Assembly (NCBI GenBank): GCA_018398575.1
Contig: JAGTXZ010000008.1
Location: 2,108,001 to 2,172,000, forward strand
Direction: 5' to 3'
Source: Ampelomyces quisqualis
Lineage: Eukaryota; Ascomycota; Dothideomycetes; Pleosporales; Phaeosphaeriaceae
Length of the DNA: 64,000 nucleotides
Part shown: positions 1 to 12,200 of the stretch, piece by piece
Layout: each line of letters opens with the position of its first letter
Position numbering within the stretch: position 1 is the first letter of the stretch
Made by a program: the position numbers and the translations under genes
Notes under the pieces: generated by a model
The model's input: only the letters and a program-made list of their open reading frames with translations
The model's database searches: none
Told to the model about the DNA's origin: nothing

Positions 1-3000
1 GAAAGATAGCTAACGCTTGCAAACTTAGAACTAGAACGCACGTAGTTAGTATTAGTAGTCTGAAGTTCTTCTACTACTTTAGTAACCTAGCTAATAGGCC
101 TTACTATAATTACAACTAAACTGTTACTTAATAACATTAATATCTATATTATAGACAGCGTATATTATTACATTACCTAGACCTTTCTACTTTTAAGGCT
201 AATAATAGCTATATATTAACAGCACCTTAAAGACAGTAACTTTAAGATAAAGCTATAACATCTTAAATACAGTATACTTGTTAAACACCTATTGCAACTA
301 AAATTTATAGACTAGTATATAGTTAGGACTTTAAAGATATTTAACGCGTTAGCGCTGCGCCTAATTACTAATAATAATAATCTAGCTGTAACTGTTAACT
401 TATATATTAAGATAAGAAACTTTAAGAGCGTTACAATTAAATGCTAGACTCTAGTATAAGATTAAGTTAGGCCTAGGAGTAATATAACCTAGAACAGTAT
501 ACAAATAATAATAGCTAACTATATAATATAGTGCACTTTACTTTAGGCAGCAATAGTAACATTATAAACTTAGTAGGTGCTACTAGAAATAAAAGGCAAA
601 GGCGCCTCTGCTTAGAGCTTAACAATAATGCTAAAGATAATAACTATAAATAACAAAAGATAATAAGAGCACTAGTAGACCTAGCCTATAAACTATTAAT
701 AGAACCTAAAGTAAGTAGTAGCAAACGCTTTAACAGATAGAGCAGAAGCAAGAAAAAGAAGAATAACAGCCTAGATATATATATTAAAACCCTAACTACT
801 AAAATTAAGTGCCTAGAGAAGTAGAAAAACAGCACTATGAAGAAAGTAAAGGGAAGTAGAGATAAAGATGCTGCGCAAACATAAGATAACATAATATCTA
901 CGCTAATTACTATACCTAGACAGAAATATAAAGGTACTATAGAGAAATAATAGAGGTTACTAGAAGAAGATACTTACTCTAGCAGTAAAGAAGAATAAAA
1001 AGAGTGTAATAAAGGTAACAAGAATAAGAATAAAGAGCTCTAGTTAGTAAAACAACTTGCGTTAGAAGAAAGGCTATAGCTTTAAGCTCTACTAAAGGCA
1101 AGGTAAGTGTACTATAGAAAGCCTATAACTATAATCTACGTAACTAATATATAAGACAGAATAGTAAATAAACTATAAGCTTAAATTAGAGTAGTAATAG
1201 AACACTACTAAAAGAACAAATAGTAGACAGTAGCTAACTTCTTTAAGTCTTCTTTAAAAGACTTTAAAGATAATACTCCTATAATACTATATTTATTATA
1301 AGAACTAACAGTCCTATTTATAGTATACTAACTAATAGAAGCCTATATACTTTACAAAAAAGAGCTATCTTTAGACAATAGCAGTATATTTAGGAACATA
1401 ATAGGTATAAAGAAAATAAGATTAGCTATACTTATAATAATTATAGAGTATACGCACTTTAAGAACTAGACTAAAGTGCAAGAAGACTAATTAAAGAATA
1501 AAACTAGTTAATATAAAGCTAAAGACAATAGTTAAGAACAGTATCCTATAACAGACTAACAGATATTCCTATATATATACAAAAAAAACCCTTTAATACT
1601 AGAAGAGCTATAGTTAGCAGTATCTATAGTAAGTAGATAGGCTGCGCACTAGCTGTATAGAAAGCTAAAATTATTACTATAGGCCTTTATAAATCTAAAT
1701 AGTGTAACCTAAAAGACCTTTTTATACTCTATATCTACTTTATAGATAACACTCTTCTATAAGGTATAGGCGCACTAATAGTAGATAAAGAAATAGAGGT
1801 AAAGATTAATCTGTAAGTTAAACAGCACCTTGCAGCGTCTAACTAAAACGTCCTACTGCGCAAATTTACAAAGAATAGTAAGAAGTATATAGAGATAGTT
1901 TTATAGTACATTTAAAAACACTATATACTAAAAGTCTACCTAAATGCAACTGCGCACTATCTAGTACTATTTACTTACTAATTTATAATTGTATATAGCT
2001 ACAAAACACTAGTAAAACATATACTTAATAAATACTAAACTATAAGACTTATAACTATACGCAAAATATTATTAAAAGGTAGTAAAGTAAGCGTAAAAGA
2101 CACTCTTAATATTTCTAGCTATGTAGTAATATAAGAACATATTATCTTTAATAAGTTCTATAACTATAAGTCTAAAAATACTATTATAAGTAACTTATAT
2201 AAGACTATTTAAAGTAAAAACTATAGTTATTAGTAAAAGGCCTAGGCTCTCTTAGGTACACTAATAGAGACGAGTCTCTATAAAATACTTATTTTTATCT
2301 CTCTAGCGCTTAGCAGACTATAAGATAATAAGAACTTCTTAAACTAGCACTATTTTACAGGCAAGGAGAATAATATAGATAGTTCTAAACTATTTACTAC
2401 TACTAACCCTATATACGCAAGTATTAAGAAAATTGTAAATATAAGAGAGATAAAAAAGATATTAAGCCTAGCTATAGTAAAGGGCTAAGACACCTGCTTA
2501 TCTAAAGTATAAAAAAGAGTTAAAAATGTACTTAATTCTCCTAAGTACATAGCACTTATAAGGTTAGGAGAGAAGATTATAGTAAGGTTTATACTGCGTT
2601 AAACTCTAGTTACGCAAGCCTTTTAGGGCTAGAAGATTTTAAGTATTAAGGGCAACTTCTTAATGTTCTACTAGCTATACTAAACAGATAACTTCTAATT
2701 ACTTATAGCTAACGCAATAATAAGATATAAGATAGTACTACTATAAGAAAAGCTAAACAGCGCAAAAGCTAAGAGCATATATATATTTAACTGCGCTAAG
2801 ATACAAAGCATAACAATATTTCTAATACTAGTCTAGCTTAAGGCTGCGCTGTTTAAAAGCAAAGGAAGTAAGAAAACTATGTAGTTTATATTAGTATATA
2901 TCTAACAGCACTTCTAGCAGCTAGACAAAAAAATATTTACTAATAACCTTAACTTACTACTTATATATAGTGCAAAGTACAAGGCAATTAAGCTAAAGGC

Positions 3001-4071
3001 TAAAAGAACTTATATTAAAACTAGATCTAATTCTAAATAAAGGGGCCTAGTAGATAATTAAATAGTACTACGCAATATTTAGGTTAAAATTCTTATTAGC
3101 TTATACAAACTATATGTGTAACTAGTGCTCTAGATAGAGCTTTAAAAAAGATTTAGTAAAGATATAGTTCTTTTACTAAGAGAAGGAATACTAAAGTCTA
3201 AAATAGACACTATATTAGTAAAATAGAAGGAGCTAGACTTAACATTTATTTTAGTAGCGTTAATAGCGTTTGCAGAAGCTATTACGCTAATTAAGGCAAA
3301 TAAGGTTATAATTATAGAGCCTTAAGACAAATAGAGCACCTAAGACTAATTTATGTTTAGAGTATATTAACTAGGCTAGCTAGCAGACGTATACAAGGGC
3401 ATTATTCTGTATAACCTAGAAAGTAATTAAGAAACAAAAGTTCTAAAGAAGTAGAATATAAAGATATTATTGCGCAGTAGTTTATAAGGTATAACAATAA
3501 AAAGAAAAGAGATTAAGTAAGATTATAATAAGGAACTCTCTATAAAGCTTAAAGGGCTAGTGTAAATTAGGTAAATTAAGTAGTAGAACTACAGAGTACA
3601 GTACACTACTATGCAAAGCTATAGAATAAAAAACGCTTAAGTAGATACGTAGCCTAGTTCTAGAAGTATAAGAATACAAAAAGTATTACAAAAGAAGTAT
3701 ATACGTAGACGTAATGCAAAATTAATTTAAAGTGTAAGAATAGTATAGATTTGTAGTAAAACCTAAACTAAGTAATAGCGCTATTAAAAAGATTGCCTTA
3801 GACTTAAACTATAGTTAGGCATAGTTAAGAACAGGCTACTAACTAGTAATACAGTTATGCAGATAGTGCAAAGCTATATAAAATACAAGAACTATAAACT
3901 ATTTTACAAAAGAGTTCTATAAACTAGACTACTAATAATAGTATACTAGGTATTACTATTATTGCTTAGTACAGCAAAGCACAGTTAAGAACTATCTAGT
4001 AGCTAGCAGTATAGTTATGTTAATAGTGTTGCTAATGTTATAGATGTTGCTAACGTTGTATTTTCCTAACA
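1..4071 (+). mobile_element. Terminal part of a RIP-mutated DNA element ending in CCTAACA
   Basis: This stretch ends at 4,071 in a terminus (about 4,015-4,071) that matches the right-hand end of the 850-bp elements at 10,514, 18,445 and 19,509: GTTGCTAAT-type subterminal repeats, then TTTTCCTAACA. The other end lies outside the window. The plus strand carries an SNF2 helicase relic, annotated separately. Nearly all Gln and Trp codons have become stops, as expected after RIP. The ending is seen directly. That it belongs to the Plavaka-like element family elsewhere in the window is inferred from the shared end. Confidence 0.6.
1000..4000 (+). pseudogene. SNF2-family helicase relic (heavily RIP-mutated)
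   Basis: No open frame survives, but reading the plus strand with TAG/TAA taken as former Gln/Trp gives a recognisable C-terminal helicase lobe. Near 3,296-3,325 the frame reads ANKVIIIEP. About 30 bases on, at 3,345-3,385, it reads FMFRVY-stop-LG-stop-LADVY. These match the SNF2 ending of the form 'aNkVIi.EP...Qa..RvhRlGQ..dVy' (helicase motifs V and VI). The N-terminal lobe should lie upstream, but I could not place its Walker A and DEAH motifs; the start given is approximate. SNF2 proteins are ATP-driven DNA translocases. In this setting it is probably a transposon passenger or accessory gene rather than a host gene, because it runs straight into a transposon end. It is certainly non-functional here. 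Confidence 0.6.
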
Positions 4072-4600
4072 AATGTTACAAAATGTATAGTATATAGTAT
4101 CTTATAAAGAATACTATTATTATCTATTATCTTATGTTTTTATATAATAGCCTTGTTTCTTATTAATATATCTTGCAGTATAGTATCTCTACTTAGTACT
4201 AGTATACTAGAGTACTAAACTTTCTACGCTACTGTTCTGCCTAGATGTTACTATATATATATAATTTTTTAATAACTATGCTCTTTTAGTTGCATAGATT
4301 ATGTACTACTACTTTAGATTATTAATCTAGTCTTTAGCTTAACAAAGTTAGTGCTAGGTAATTATTCTTTAATTGTAGTATTTACTAGGCTAATATTATC
4401 TAGTTATTTTAGTTAATGCATTAGCTAAAATACTAGAAATTATAGGCTCTATAAGATAATTTATGTAATAGCTATTCTTGTTCTAGTTAAGTATAGTATT
4501 ATTATACTTTTCTAACTATAACTATACTATTATATTACTCTTAGTTTTACACTTATATATAGCTTATCGTTATTTTATTTTAGGTATATAGTATTCTTGT
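4072..4600. other. AT-rich interval, no recognisable content
   Basis: This is TpA-rich sequence between the element end at 4,071 and the pogo-type relic. I see no coding relic, structured repeat or terminal inverted repeat that I can assign. Confidence 0.4.
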
Positions 4601-6300
4601 ATTTATATTAGCGCAGTCTTACTACCTACTTATATATATCTTTTTAGCGTCTGTCTTATAGCTCTATAGCTATCTATTTTATAGTTGCCTGTTAAAGTAC
4701 TTCTAGCTTATTAATATATTACTTATTATTTATAGTAAACTCTTACTAACTTACATGCACTTATAATTAATCTATTCTGTCTATTACTTTACAGTATAAT
4801 AGTCTAGGAAGTAATTATACTTTATAGTTCTTTTCTATCTTATTTAGGCTATATATTATAATAATATAGTCTAAAAGGTAGGCTAGATCTTTATAGTTAA
4901 GATTACACTCTTCAAGTAACTTAATAAAGCTCTTAACATCTATACTATTAAAAACGCGTATATCTTTAAGCTAGTTAACTAAATTATTAAGCTTATAGTA
5001 AGTCTTTTAGAAGGTATCTATATATAGCTGTAGGCTGTAGTATATGTTTAAATATATTAAGATCTACTAGCTACTACGTATAGTCTTAGCTCTTATCTTA
5101 TTATACTATATATAATATCTGTAGTAAATAGTATAGATAATATGTATTGTCTTAGCAAAATATTTACCTATTATACTTTTCTCTACTACAAAGTATAAAA
5201 AATAGGCGTAACTTTAGCCTTCTATGCATAGGTAATACTTTAGTCTATTAGTTAGTATAGTATTATGCTACCTATAGGCAGAAATATAACTCTATTATAT
5301 TTGTAAGTATTATAACCTCTATTACTATAATAAGCCTATAGTACATTAACACTATATATACTAAACGTTCTGCAGCAATTAGTAGCTTATCTAAAGCTCT
5401 ACTACTACGTGTTTATAAGGCAGAAACCTATTAATTAGTAGTAATACTAATCTGTTTATGTAGTTATTAAACTACTTTAGCTATTCTAGCATAATGTTAG
5501 TATCTATTTAAGTAGAATTATTATCCTAATAGATATAACTAAGACTATAGATATTTGGGTTCTTCTTACTGTCTATATATATTACATAGTTTAAGAATTC
5601 TATAAACTATAGAGGCACTTAGTCTAAGCTATCTATATTTATATATAGTATACTAGTTATATACTTTCTATTTAGTCTAGGTCTAGCTTCTAAATTGTCT
5701 ACTAATATATATTAGAGTAAGTGTTTCTAGTATATACTAGCCTTGTCTATATTGTATAAATTCTTAGGCGTGTATCTACTAACTACGTTACAAATCTCTT
5801 CTATTACAAGCTTAGTATTCTTAACTATTATACTACTATAGTTACCTACTATTTTTGTAAACTATTTATATAACTATACGCTATATTGTTATTTATATAA
5901 AGTAAGCTATCTGTTATTAAACTCTAGTATTTTACAGCTGTTATATTTAAGTAGCTGTTACTAAAGTTAATATATAGTTTTTTGAATTATATTATTAGTA
6001 ACATTAACGCAGGCTACTTATAACTCTATATACTAGTTATATAGAGCTGCCTTAAGAGTTTTCTATTGTAGACGCCTATTATGCGCGTAATTATAGCTAG
6101 TATATTTAGTTTTATTACTATCTAGATATTCTTGCATTATTAAGAAAATATTATTTATATTATTTAGTTATATATAGTAGCAAAAGGCTCTAGTAGCCTA
6201 TATAGCAAGTTATTATAGTATTAATTATAGAAACAATACCTTATATTTACGAACCTTAACACGTTCTAAAATAGTTTAGATATAACTATGTTACTAGTTA
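4600..6300 (-). pseudogene. pogo/Fot1-type (Tc1-mariner superfamily) DDE transposase relic
   Basis: On the minus strand, reading through stops, the stretch at about 5,590-5,340 gives IYSLSYI-stop-DNNST, then LVLLLINRF-LPYKHVVVEL. Further on, at about 5,290-5,200, it gives LPIGS..LYQ..DQ. These resemble the pogo DDE_1 core: the '.lLl.Dn...H' second catalytic Asp block, then 'lPan.Ts..QPlDqGvi'. In the copy seen here the expected Asp reads Asn, a G-to-A type change. Pogo transposases cut and paste DNA at TA sites. Terminal inverted repeats were not found, so element limits are unknown. The family call rests on motif order; boundaries are approximate. Confidence 0.5.
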
Positions 6301-6599
6301 AGTATTAGACCTTAACCTATCTATAAACTAGATAATATAGGCTTAAAGTTGTAGTAGTAGAATAACAGTAGAAACTAGATATATTAATAAAGAGTAATTT
6401 ACTATGTAATATACTAAAGATAATACACTTGCATATACTAATACTTTAGTAGCTACTTATATTATTTAATATAAAATAAAATCTAAGCTTAGCCTTAAAC
6501 TTATACTAGTATAATTATAGCACTAATTAGTTACTCTAGGTGCTTATTGAAATAGATAGCTTGTAATTAACGCTAATAGTACTTTCTAGTAGATAATAG

Positions 6600-7150
6600 T
6601 TATAGAGAGTATAACGTAACTATAGCTACTAGCTATTTAAGAAGCCTACTGCAGTAGTAGGTTAGGTGCAGTACTAGTAGTATTCTCTAGTGTATAATAG
6701 TTACTAATAGTACAACGTAACTATAGCTACTAGCTATTTAAAGAGCCTACTGTAGTAGTAAGTTACATGTAGTACTAGTAGTATTCTCTAGTAGATAATA
6801 GTTACTAACAGTGTAATATAACTATAGCTACTAGTTGTTAAAAGAGCCTACTATAGTAGTAGGTCGCGTGTAGCACTAGTAGTATTCTCTAGTGTATAAT
6901 AGTTACTAATAGTGTAACGCAACTATAGCTACTAGCTATTTAAGAAGCCTGCTGTAGTAGTAGATTGCGTGCAGTACTAGTAGTATTCTCTAGTATATAA
7001 TAGTTACTAATAGTATTATATAACTATAGCTACTAGCTATTTAAGAAGCCTACTGTAGTAGTAGGTCGCGTGCAGCACTAGTAGTATTCTCTAGTAGATA
7101 ATAGTTACTAACAGTGTAACGTAACTATAGCTACTAGTTATTAGAAGAGC
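6600..7150. repeat. 101-bp tandem array, about 5.5-6 copies
   Basis: The word TATAGCTACTAG recurs at about 6,621, 6,722, 6,823, 6,924, 7,025 and 7,126, giving a constant period of 101 bp. Copies differ mainly by C/T and G/A changes (for example ggttaggtgcag, ggtcgcgtgcag and agttacatgtag in the same part of the unit), consistent with RIP after amplification. The length has stayed constant with no indels. It lies just outside or at the far end of the left Plavaka copy; its counterpart, if any, on the right would fall beyond the window. Confidence 0.85.
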
Positions 7151-7700
7151 TTAATTATAGAGATTAATATATATAAGGTATTTACTGCCTTATATACTAT
7201 ATATAAGATTTATAAAGTATTATATATTACTTCTTATATATATTCTTCTCTACTAAGCGTCTCTAAAATAAATAAATGTAGGCCTGTTATTTTAATTCAT
7301 ATAGGTGTTCTTTAAGGTTTTAGCTATGCCTACTAGTGTAGTAGGTAGCCTTTTTGTTAATAGCTAGCAGTATCTTAGTACAGATAAGTTTAATGCGCGT
7401 AACTTCTTTATATTAGTAGAAGTTCTTAAAGCTATAATAAAGCTTAGTAATAATAGGAGACTTAATGTTATATAAGTTATAGATAGAATATCTTAATATC
7501 TAGACGTTAGATTGCTACTTATAGAGTCTAACAGAAATATATTGTATATAGTATAAGAGAGGTTATAGATACTTAGGTAGGCTTTGCTATTAAAGAGCTT
7601 AATAAGAGTACTAGAATAGAAAAGTCTTAACAAATAACTACAACTTAACGTTATTCTTAATTTTCGCCTATAACAATATATAGACAAAAGTATGTAAATT
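7150..7700. other. AT-rich interval; left limit of the Plavaka copy not located
   Basis: No coding relic was recognised. Similarity to the right-hand Plavaka copy can be followed down to about 7,720, where the right copy leaves the window, so the true left end of the element could be here or further left. Confidence 0.3.
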
Positions 7701-7749
7701 ATAGTTATATCTCTAATATCTTCTAGTTACCTAGTAGTATAAGAATTAC

Positions 7750-8060
7750 GTTCTTAAGTTAGGCTAAGTTATTAATATACGCACTAGAATGCTATTATAG
7801 CTATTGTTATAGAGATTCTTGTTATTAAACACGTTATAATGTATCTTAGTTAAGGAATAGTATTGCAGAATATAATAAAGTTATAGCAATAATAGCGCTC
7901 TTATATTAGGCTAAGTTATTAATATGCGCACTAGAATACTATTATAGCTATTGTTATAGAGATCTTTGTTATTAAACACGTTGTAAGGTATCTTAGTTAA
8001 GCTATAATATCTAAATAGCTACTAAAGAGTCTATCTAGAACATAAATTTACTTCTATACT
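7750..8060. repeat. Two-copy tandem repeat of about 150 bp in Plavaka 5' region
   Basis: The block starting TTAGGCTAAGTTATTAATA occurs at about 7,758 and again at about 7,908. Each copy continues through ATTATAGCTATTGTTATAGA, ATTAAACACGTT and TATCTTAGTTAA. The right-hand copy of the element shows the same duplication at about 63,690-64,000 in reverse complement, so it predates the separation of the two copies. Confidence 0.7.
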
Positions 8061-8279
8061 AGTAGTCTAAGAAGTAGCGTAGGTATAGTGCTAATAATAT
8101 AGTAAAGCTTAGTTCTAGATTTTTAAACTGCACAAATATATAGACGTAATAGGTATAGTTTTAGTTTTATAAGAATAAAGATACAATAAAGAATTAAGTC
8201 TTTTAGACTTAAAAGAAATATATATACAAAGATAACAATATTAAATTAGAAGTATAAGTTATGTGTTAAGAAGCAGCTG

Positions 8280-8600
8280 TATATATAACCTACACGTAGT
8301 TTATTTTATATATTACAGACGCAGCTCTTAGTCTTATAATAGATAAGAATAACGTAATATTCTGTATATATTTTAACAAAAGACTATTATCTTAAATCTA
8401 AGACTAGAGATATATAGGTAAATTTATCTCTAGTTTTAAGGTTAGGAAAAAATAAGAAGGCGTAAGTATATAATTAATAAAAATAATATAAAGTTCTATA
8501 TATATTTTAACAAAAGACTATTACCTTAACTCTAAGACTAGAGATATACAGGTAAATTTATCTCTAGTTTTAATATAAGAAAGACGTATATATAGCAAGA
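8280..8600. repeat. About two copies of the Plavaka 134-bp tandem unit
   Basis: The unit contains CTAGAGATATA followed by GGTAAATTTATCTCTAG; it is seen at about 8,404-8,436 and again at about 8,539-8,570. It is the reverse complement of the unit present in at least three full copies at 62,977-63,420, so copy number differs between the two element copies. Confidence 0.65.
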
Positions 8601-9299
8601 GGCAGAAAGTAGCTAGCTAGTAAGGCTATTATATGCTCTATTAGCGCTAATAGTCTAAGAGCAAGCAGCACGTAGATGTGTTTAATATATAGTAGTTTGT
8701 TAATAGTATTTGTTACTATTTAGCTCTTATTATATTTGCATATTATAGTAAGTTAGAATAGTAGTCTCTAGTAGACAACTATTCTATACTGTGCTAGAGA
8801 AAGAAGATAAATTAGATCTATAGGTATTTTAAAACTAGATAAGATTAAATACACTAGCTGCTTAGAATATTAGTTAACACTATATATAAATTATACTTAT
8901 TATTTTCTACTATTAAATAATTACCTACGCCTGTTACTAGTCTTACCTATAGCATATATAGTACACTATTCTACTTGCTTCTATCTGTACTAAGCCTAGC
9001 TACCTTAGTACAGGTTGTATACTAGGCTGCTAGAGCTACTAGTCTATTTTTTTTATACTTTTAAACCTTATACGTATCTACTTACAGGTATAGTTACCTT
9101 TTTATGCGTTTAGGTTCTACTATATTTTTTTTAAACGCATAGTAACTTACTTATTCTAAAGTATTAATATTTTCTAGTATAAATATTATTATTAATATTA
9201 ATCTCTGTTAAGCTGTGTTAGCTAGCTTAACTAACCTAGTTGTTAATAAGTAAGCTCTAGTGTAATAACGTAATAGTTGTTAGAGTAATAAGAAATATT

Positions 9300-12200
9300 A
9301 AAGAAAAGAAAAATTTTAGTTATTACGCCTACAACTATTAGCATAGTTCTATATATAGGTTAGGTAACTATTAGCTATAGTAAACTTTAGTAGACTATAG
9401 TAGATAACAGACTATGCAGCACAGAATAGATACTACTAGTAACTACTCTAACACTATATAACTAATATTAATACTATTTTTATATACTTAGTCTTCTTAT
9501 ATCTAAACTATAGAGTTATATATAAGTAAATTAGTAATATATTATATATGCATACTATGTAGCTTTTATACTAAGACGTACGCAAGACTTATTAAACACA
9601 GTGCTTAATACTAGATACGCGCTACCTACTACCTAATAATACACTAGTTATAACTTCTAACACTATAATATAATAGTTTAACCTTAATAGCTATAATGTA
9701 AAAGATACTACTCTAGGTAACGCAGTACTTACTTTATACAGCAACACCTTATATAAACGTAACTACACTCTAGCTAAATATAAAGTAAGAGAGTAGATAG
9801 GCCTAATATTAGCGTCTATACAAGAATAGAATAAACTATTTAAGATAGTAAGTAGCTAGCACACTAGCAAACCCTTTAGTTTAGAAATAGTAGACGCAAA
9901 GTAGTAGGCTATATATACCTAAATAGCGTATGTATGCTAACACTAATAGGAATAATATAATAGAGCTCTTTAGTTCTGTTTTTGCACTAGCATTTATATT
10001 ATAGCTACAAAGAATAAAATATACATTAGGTAACGTTAATAGCCTCTTTACTAATATACAGCTACATAAGCTATATTTACAGCTGTAGTTCTAATTAGAG
10101 CGTTAATAGTAATAGGCTATATTAAATATTTAATCTAGGCTATAAGACAATATATAGATATATAAGAACGTAGTAATTATATTAGGGTTATTAAACTTCT
10201 AACCTAACTAACAAATATTTATATACTAGGATATTATATTGTAGATTACCTTTATACTTAGTTATTACCTATTTACTAACAAGATAGTTTACGCACCTAG
10301 CTATTCTTTTACAGGTATACCTAATAGTCCTATAAGAATATATTATAAACTATACTTAGAAGATTAGTAGTATTTAATATAACAGCGCTTGCTAGATAGT
10401 ACAACTCTTATACTAGTTATACTAGTAGTAGATAAAACACAGTTATCTATAATATCTAGTAACGTAGTAGTATAGCTAATATATATTACTATTAGAAATC
10501 TTAACTATAAGGTTGTTAGGAAAATTTAAGATTAATCTAATTACTCTAATTGCTGCAACCTGCAGCAGCCCAATAGCAATACTGTCTACTAGACAATTTG
10601 CTAAAGTTGCCCTACTTACTTTTAGTCGCTAGCAACCTGACAGTAACCTAACAGCAACCTAACAGAGTCGCTAGATCTGACAGAGTTGCTAGTGTTGCTA
10701 ATGTTGCTAATTTTACTTACGTAACTGTATTGCTGTATTTTCATGATTACGTAAGTAACCCAAAAATACACAATATAGAACGGAATTCTCTCTTTAAAAT
10801 GCACTATTCAAAATTTTTCTAGCTGCTCTAGTTATTGAGACATAGTGCCTTAAAGTCATAATATTTAATTTTTTTTCAAAAAAAACTCTAAGTTTGTTTA
10901 AAGCAATAGATCTAGGCGCCAGCTATATAATAATTAGGAACAGAATTGTTCTAAAGTAAAATAAGCTGTTTAGTTACTATGTTCTTTAAAAAAAAATATA
11001 ATATATTATCTAATTAAAGTGCTAGAGCTTTAGCAAAAACAAGCGTTCGCAAAGAACATTAAAATCTACAAACTTTACTGCCTTGCGTCTTAACAACAAG
11101 AGCAGCTATAAGAAATCTAAAAAGTGCGTTTTAAAGAGAAATTTAAGCTCTATATTTAAGGTTCTGAGGATAATAACGTACTAGCGCGGGTAGGGCAGGT
11201 GGGGCAAGTGGAGCGGGTGGAGCAGTTTAAGCGTTTCAGGCTCAATAGGCAGCTAGAACAAATAGGGGACTCTAGAGACAGTTAAGTACAGTCAAGAACT
11301 GTCTAGTTAACTGTTCTAACATTGTTGCAGATGTTGCTAACTCTAACAACGTTAAATTTTCCTAACAGTATAATAATGCAAAACAATACCTAGAACACTA
11401 CTAGCTAGATTTATTCTAATAGCTAAGCTTCTAGACTCTATTTAAAAGAGTAAAGTATATTATTACTATATAGTTAAACTGTTATTACGTAAGTACTAAC
11501 TATAGCGTTAACAATAGAAAGTTACTATAGAGAACAAAAGCTAACTAGTAACTACAGCACTTAAAAGAGCTGCTAAATACAGTATATAACAAGAGTATAC
11601 TAACTAACAGACGTAATAGTGTTACCTAACTATTTGTGCAATTCTAGCTAACTATAAAGAGTAAGTGCTACTAATAGGTGCAAAGAAAAACAGATACTAT
11701 ACTTAATATATAGTACTACAAAACAAATAAAAAAACTTATATAATAAATATCTATAGCAAATAAAAGAGTATATACGCTTGTAATAGAGTTATTGTCTTA
11801 ATAAAAGATATTAGGATTATATTTACTTAGTAGAGTACTTTAGCTAGAATTACTATAACTTTAATATATATAAGTTATTAGCTATAGATATATTATATCT
11901 ACTACTTAAGAGGTTAGTTATAAAAATATTAGAGTTTATAGAAGATATACTAATAGACATACACTTTAGACAAAAGAAGAGCTAGAATAGTGCTGCAGTT
12001 CTAGTAGTAGAAGATAACAGCTATACTTAGTTAAATAAAAGGTTCTGCTAGGTTAAATATAATACTAGACTAAAACAGTTCAATAATAAGAGAGCTTTTA
12101 CAAAAGTAGTATAGTAGACTAGCGCAGAATAAAAAGCAGTAATTTGCTAATTTATAGTAGTAGTGTCTCTTTTGCTAGTAACTAAGGCACTATATATATT

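Noticed and set aside
686..892. Small open frame with a hydrophobic Leu/Phe-rich translation
   Set aside because: It lies antisense to the transposon relic in AT-rich RIP-mutated DNA. The hydrophobic run is what poly-purine repeats give on the other strand.
4012..4071. 4,071 as the left end of the Plavaka copy that finishes at 17,717
   Set aside because: The orientation of the terminus shows that the element lies to the left of 4,071; a left end of the other copy would read GTTAGGAAAA here.
8441..8460. GGTTAGGAAAAA at 8,441 as a possible left terminus of the Plavaka element
   Set aside because: It is part of the 134-bp tandem unit (CTTTTCTAACC in the right copy), and similarity between the two element copies continues past it to at least 7,720.
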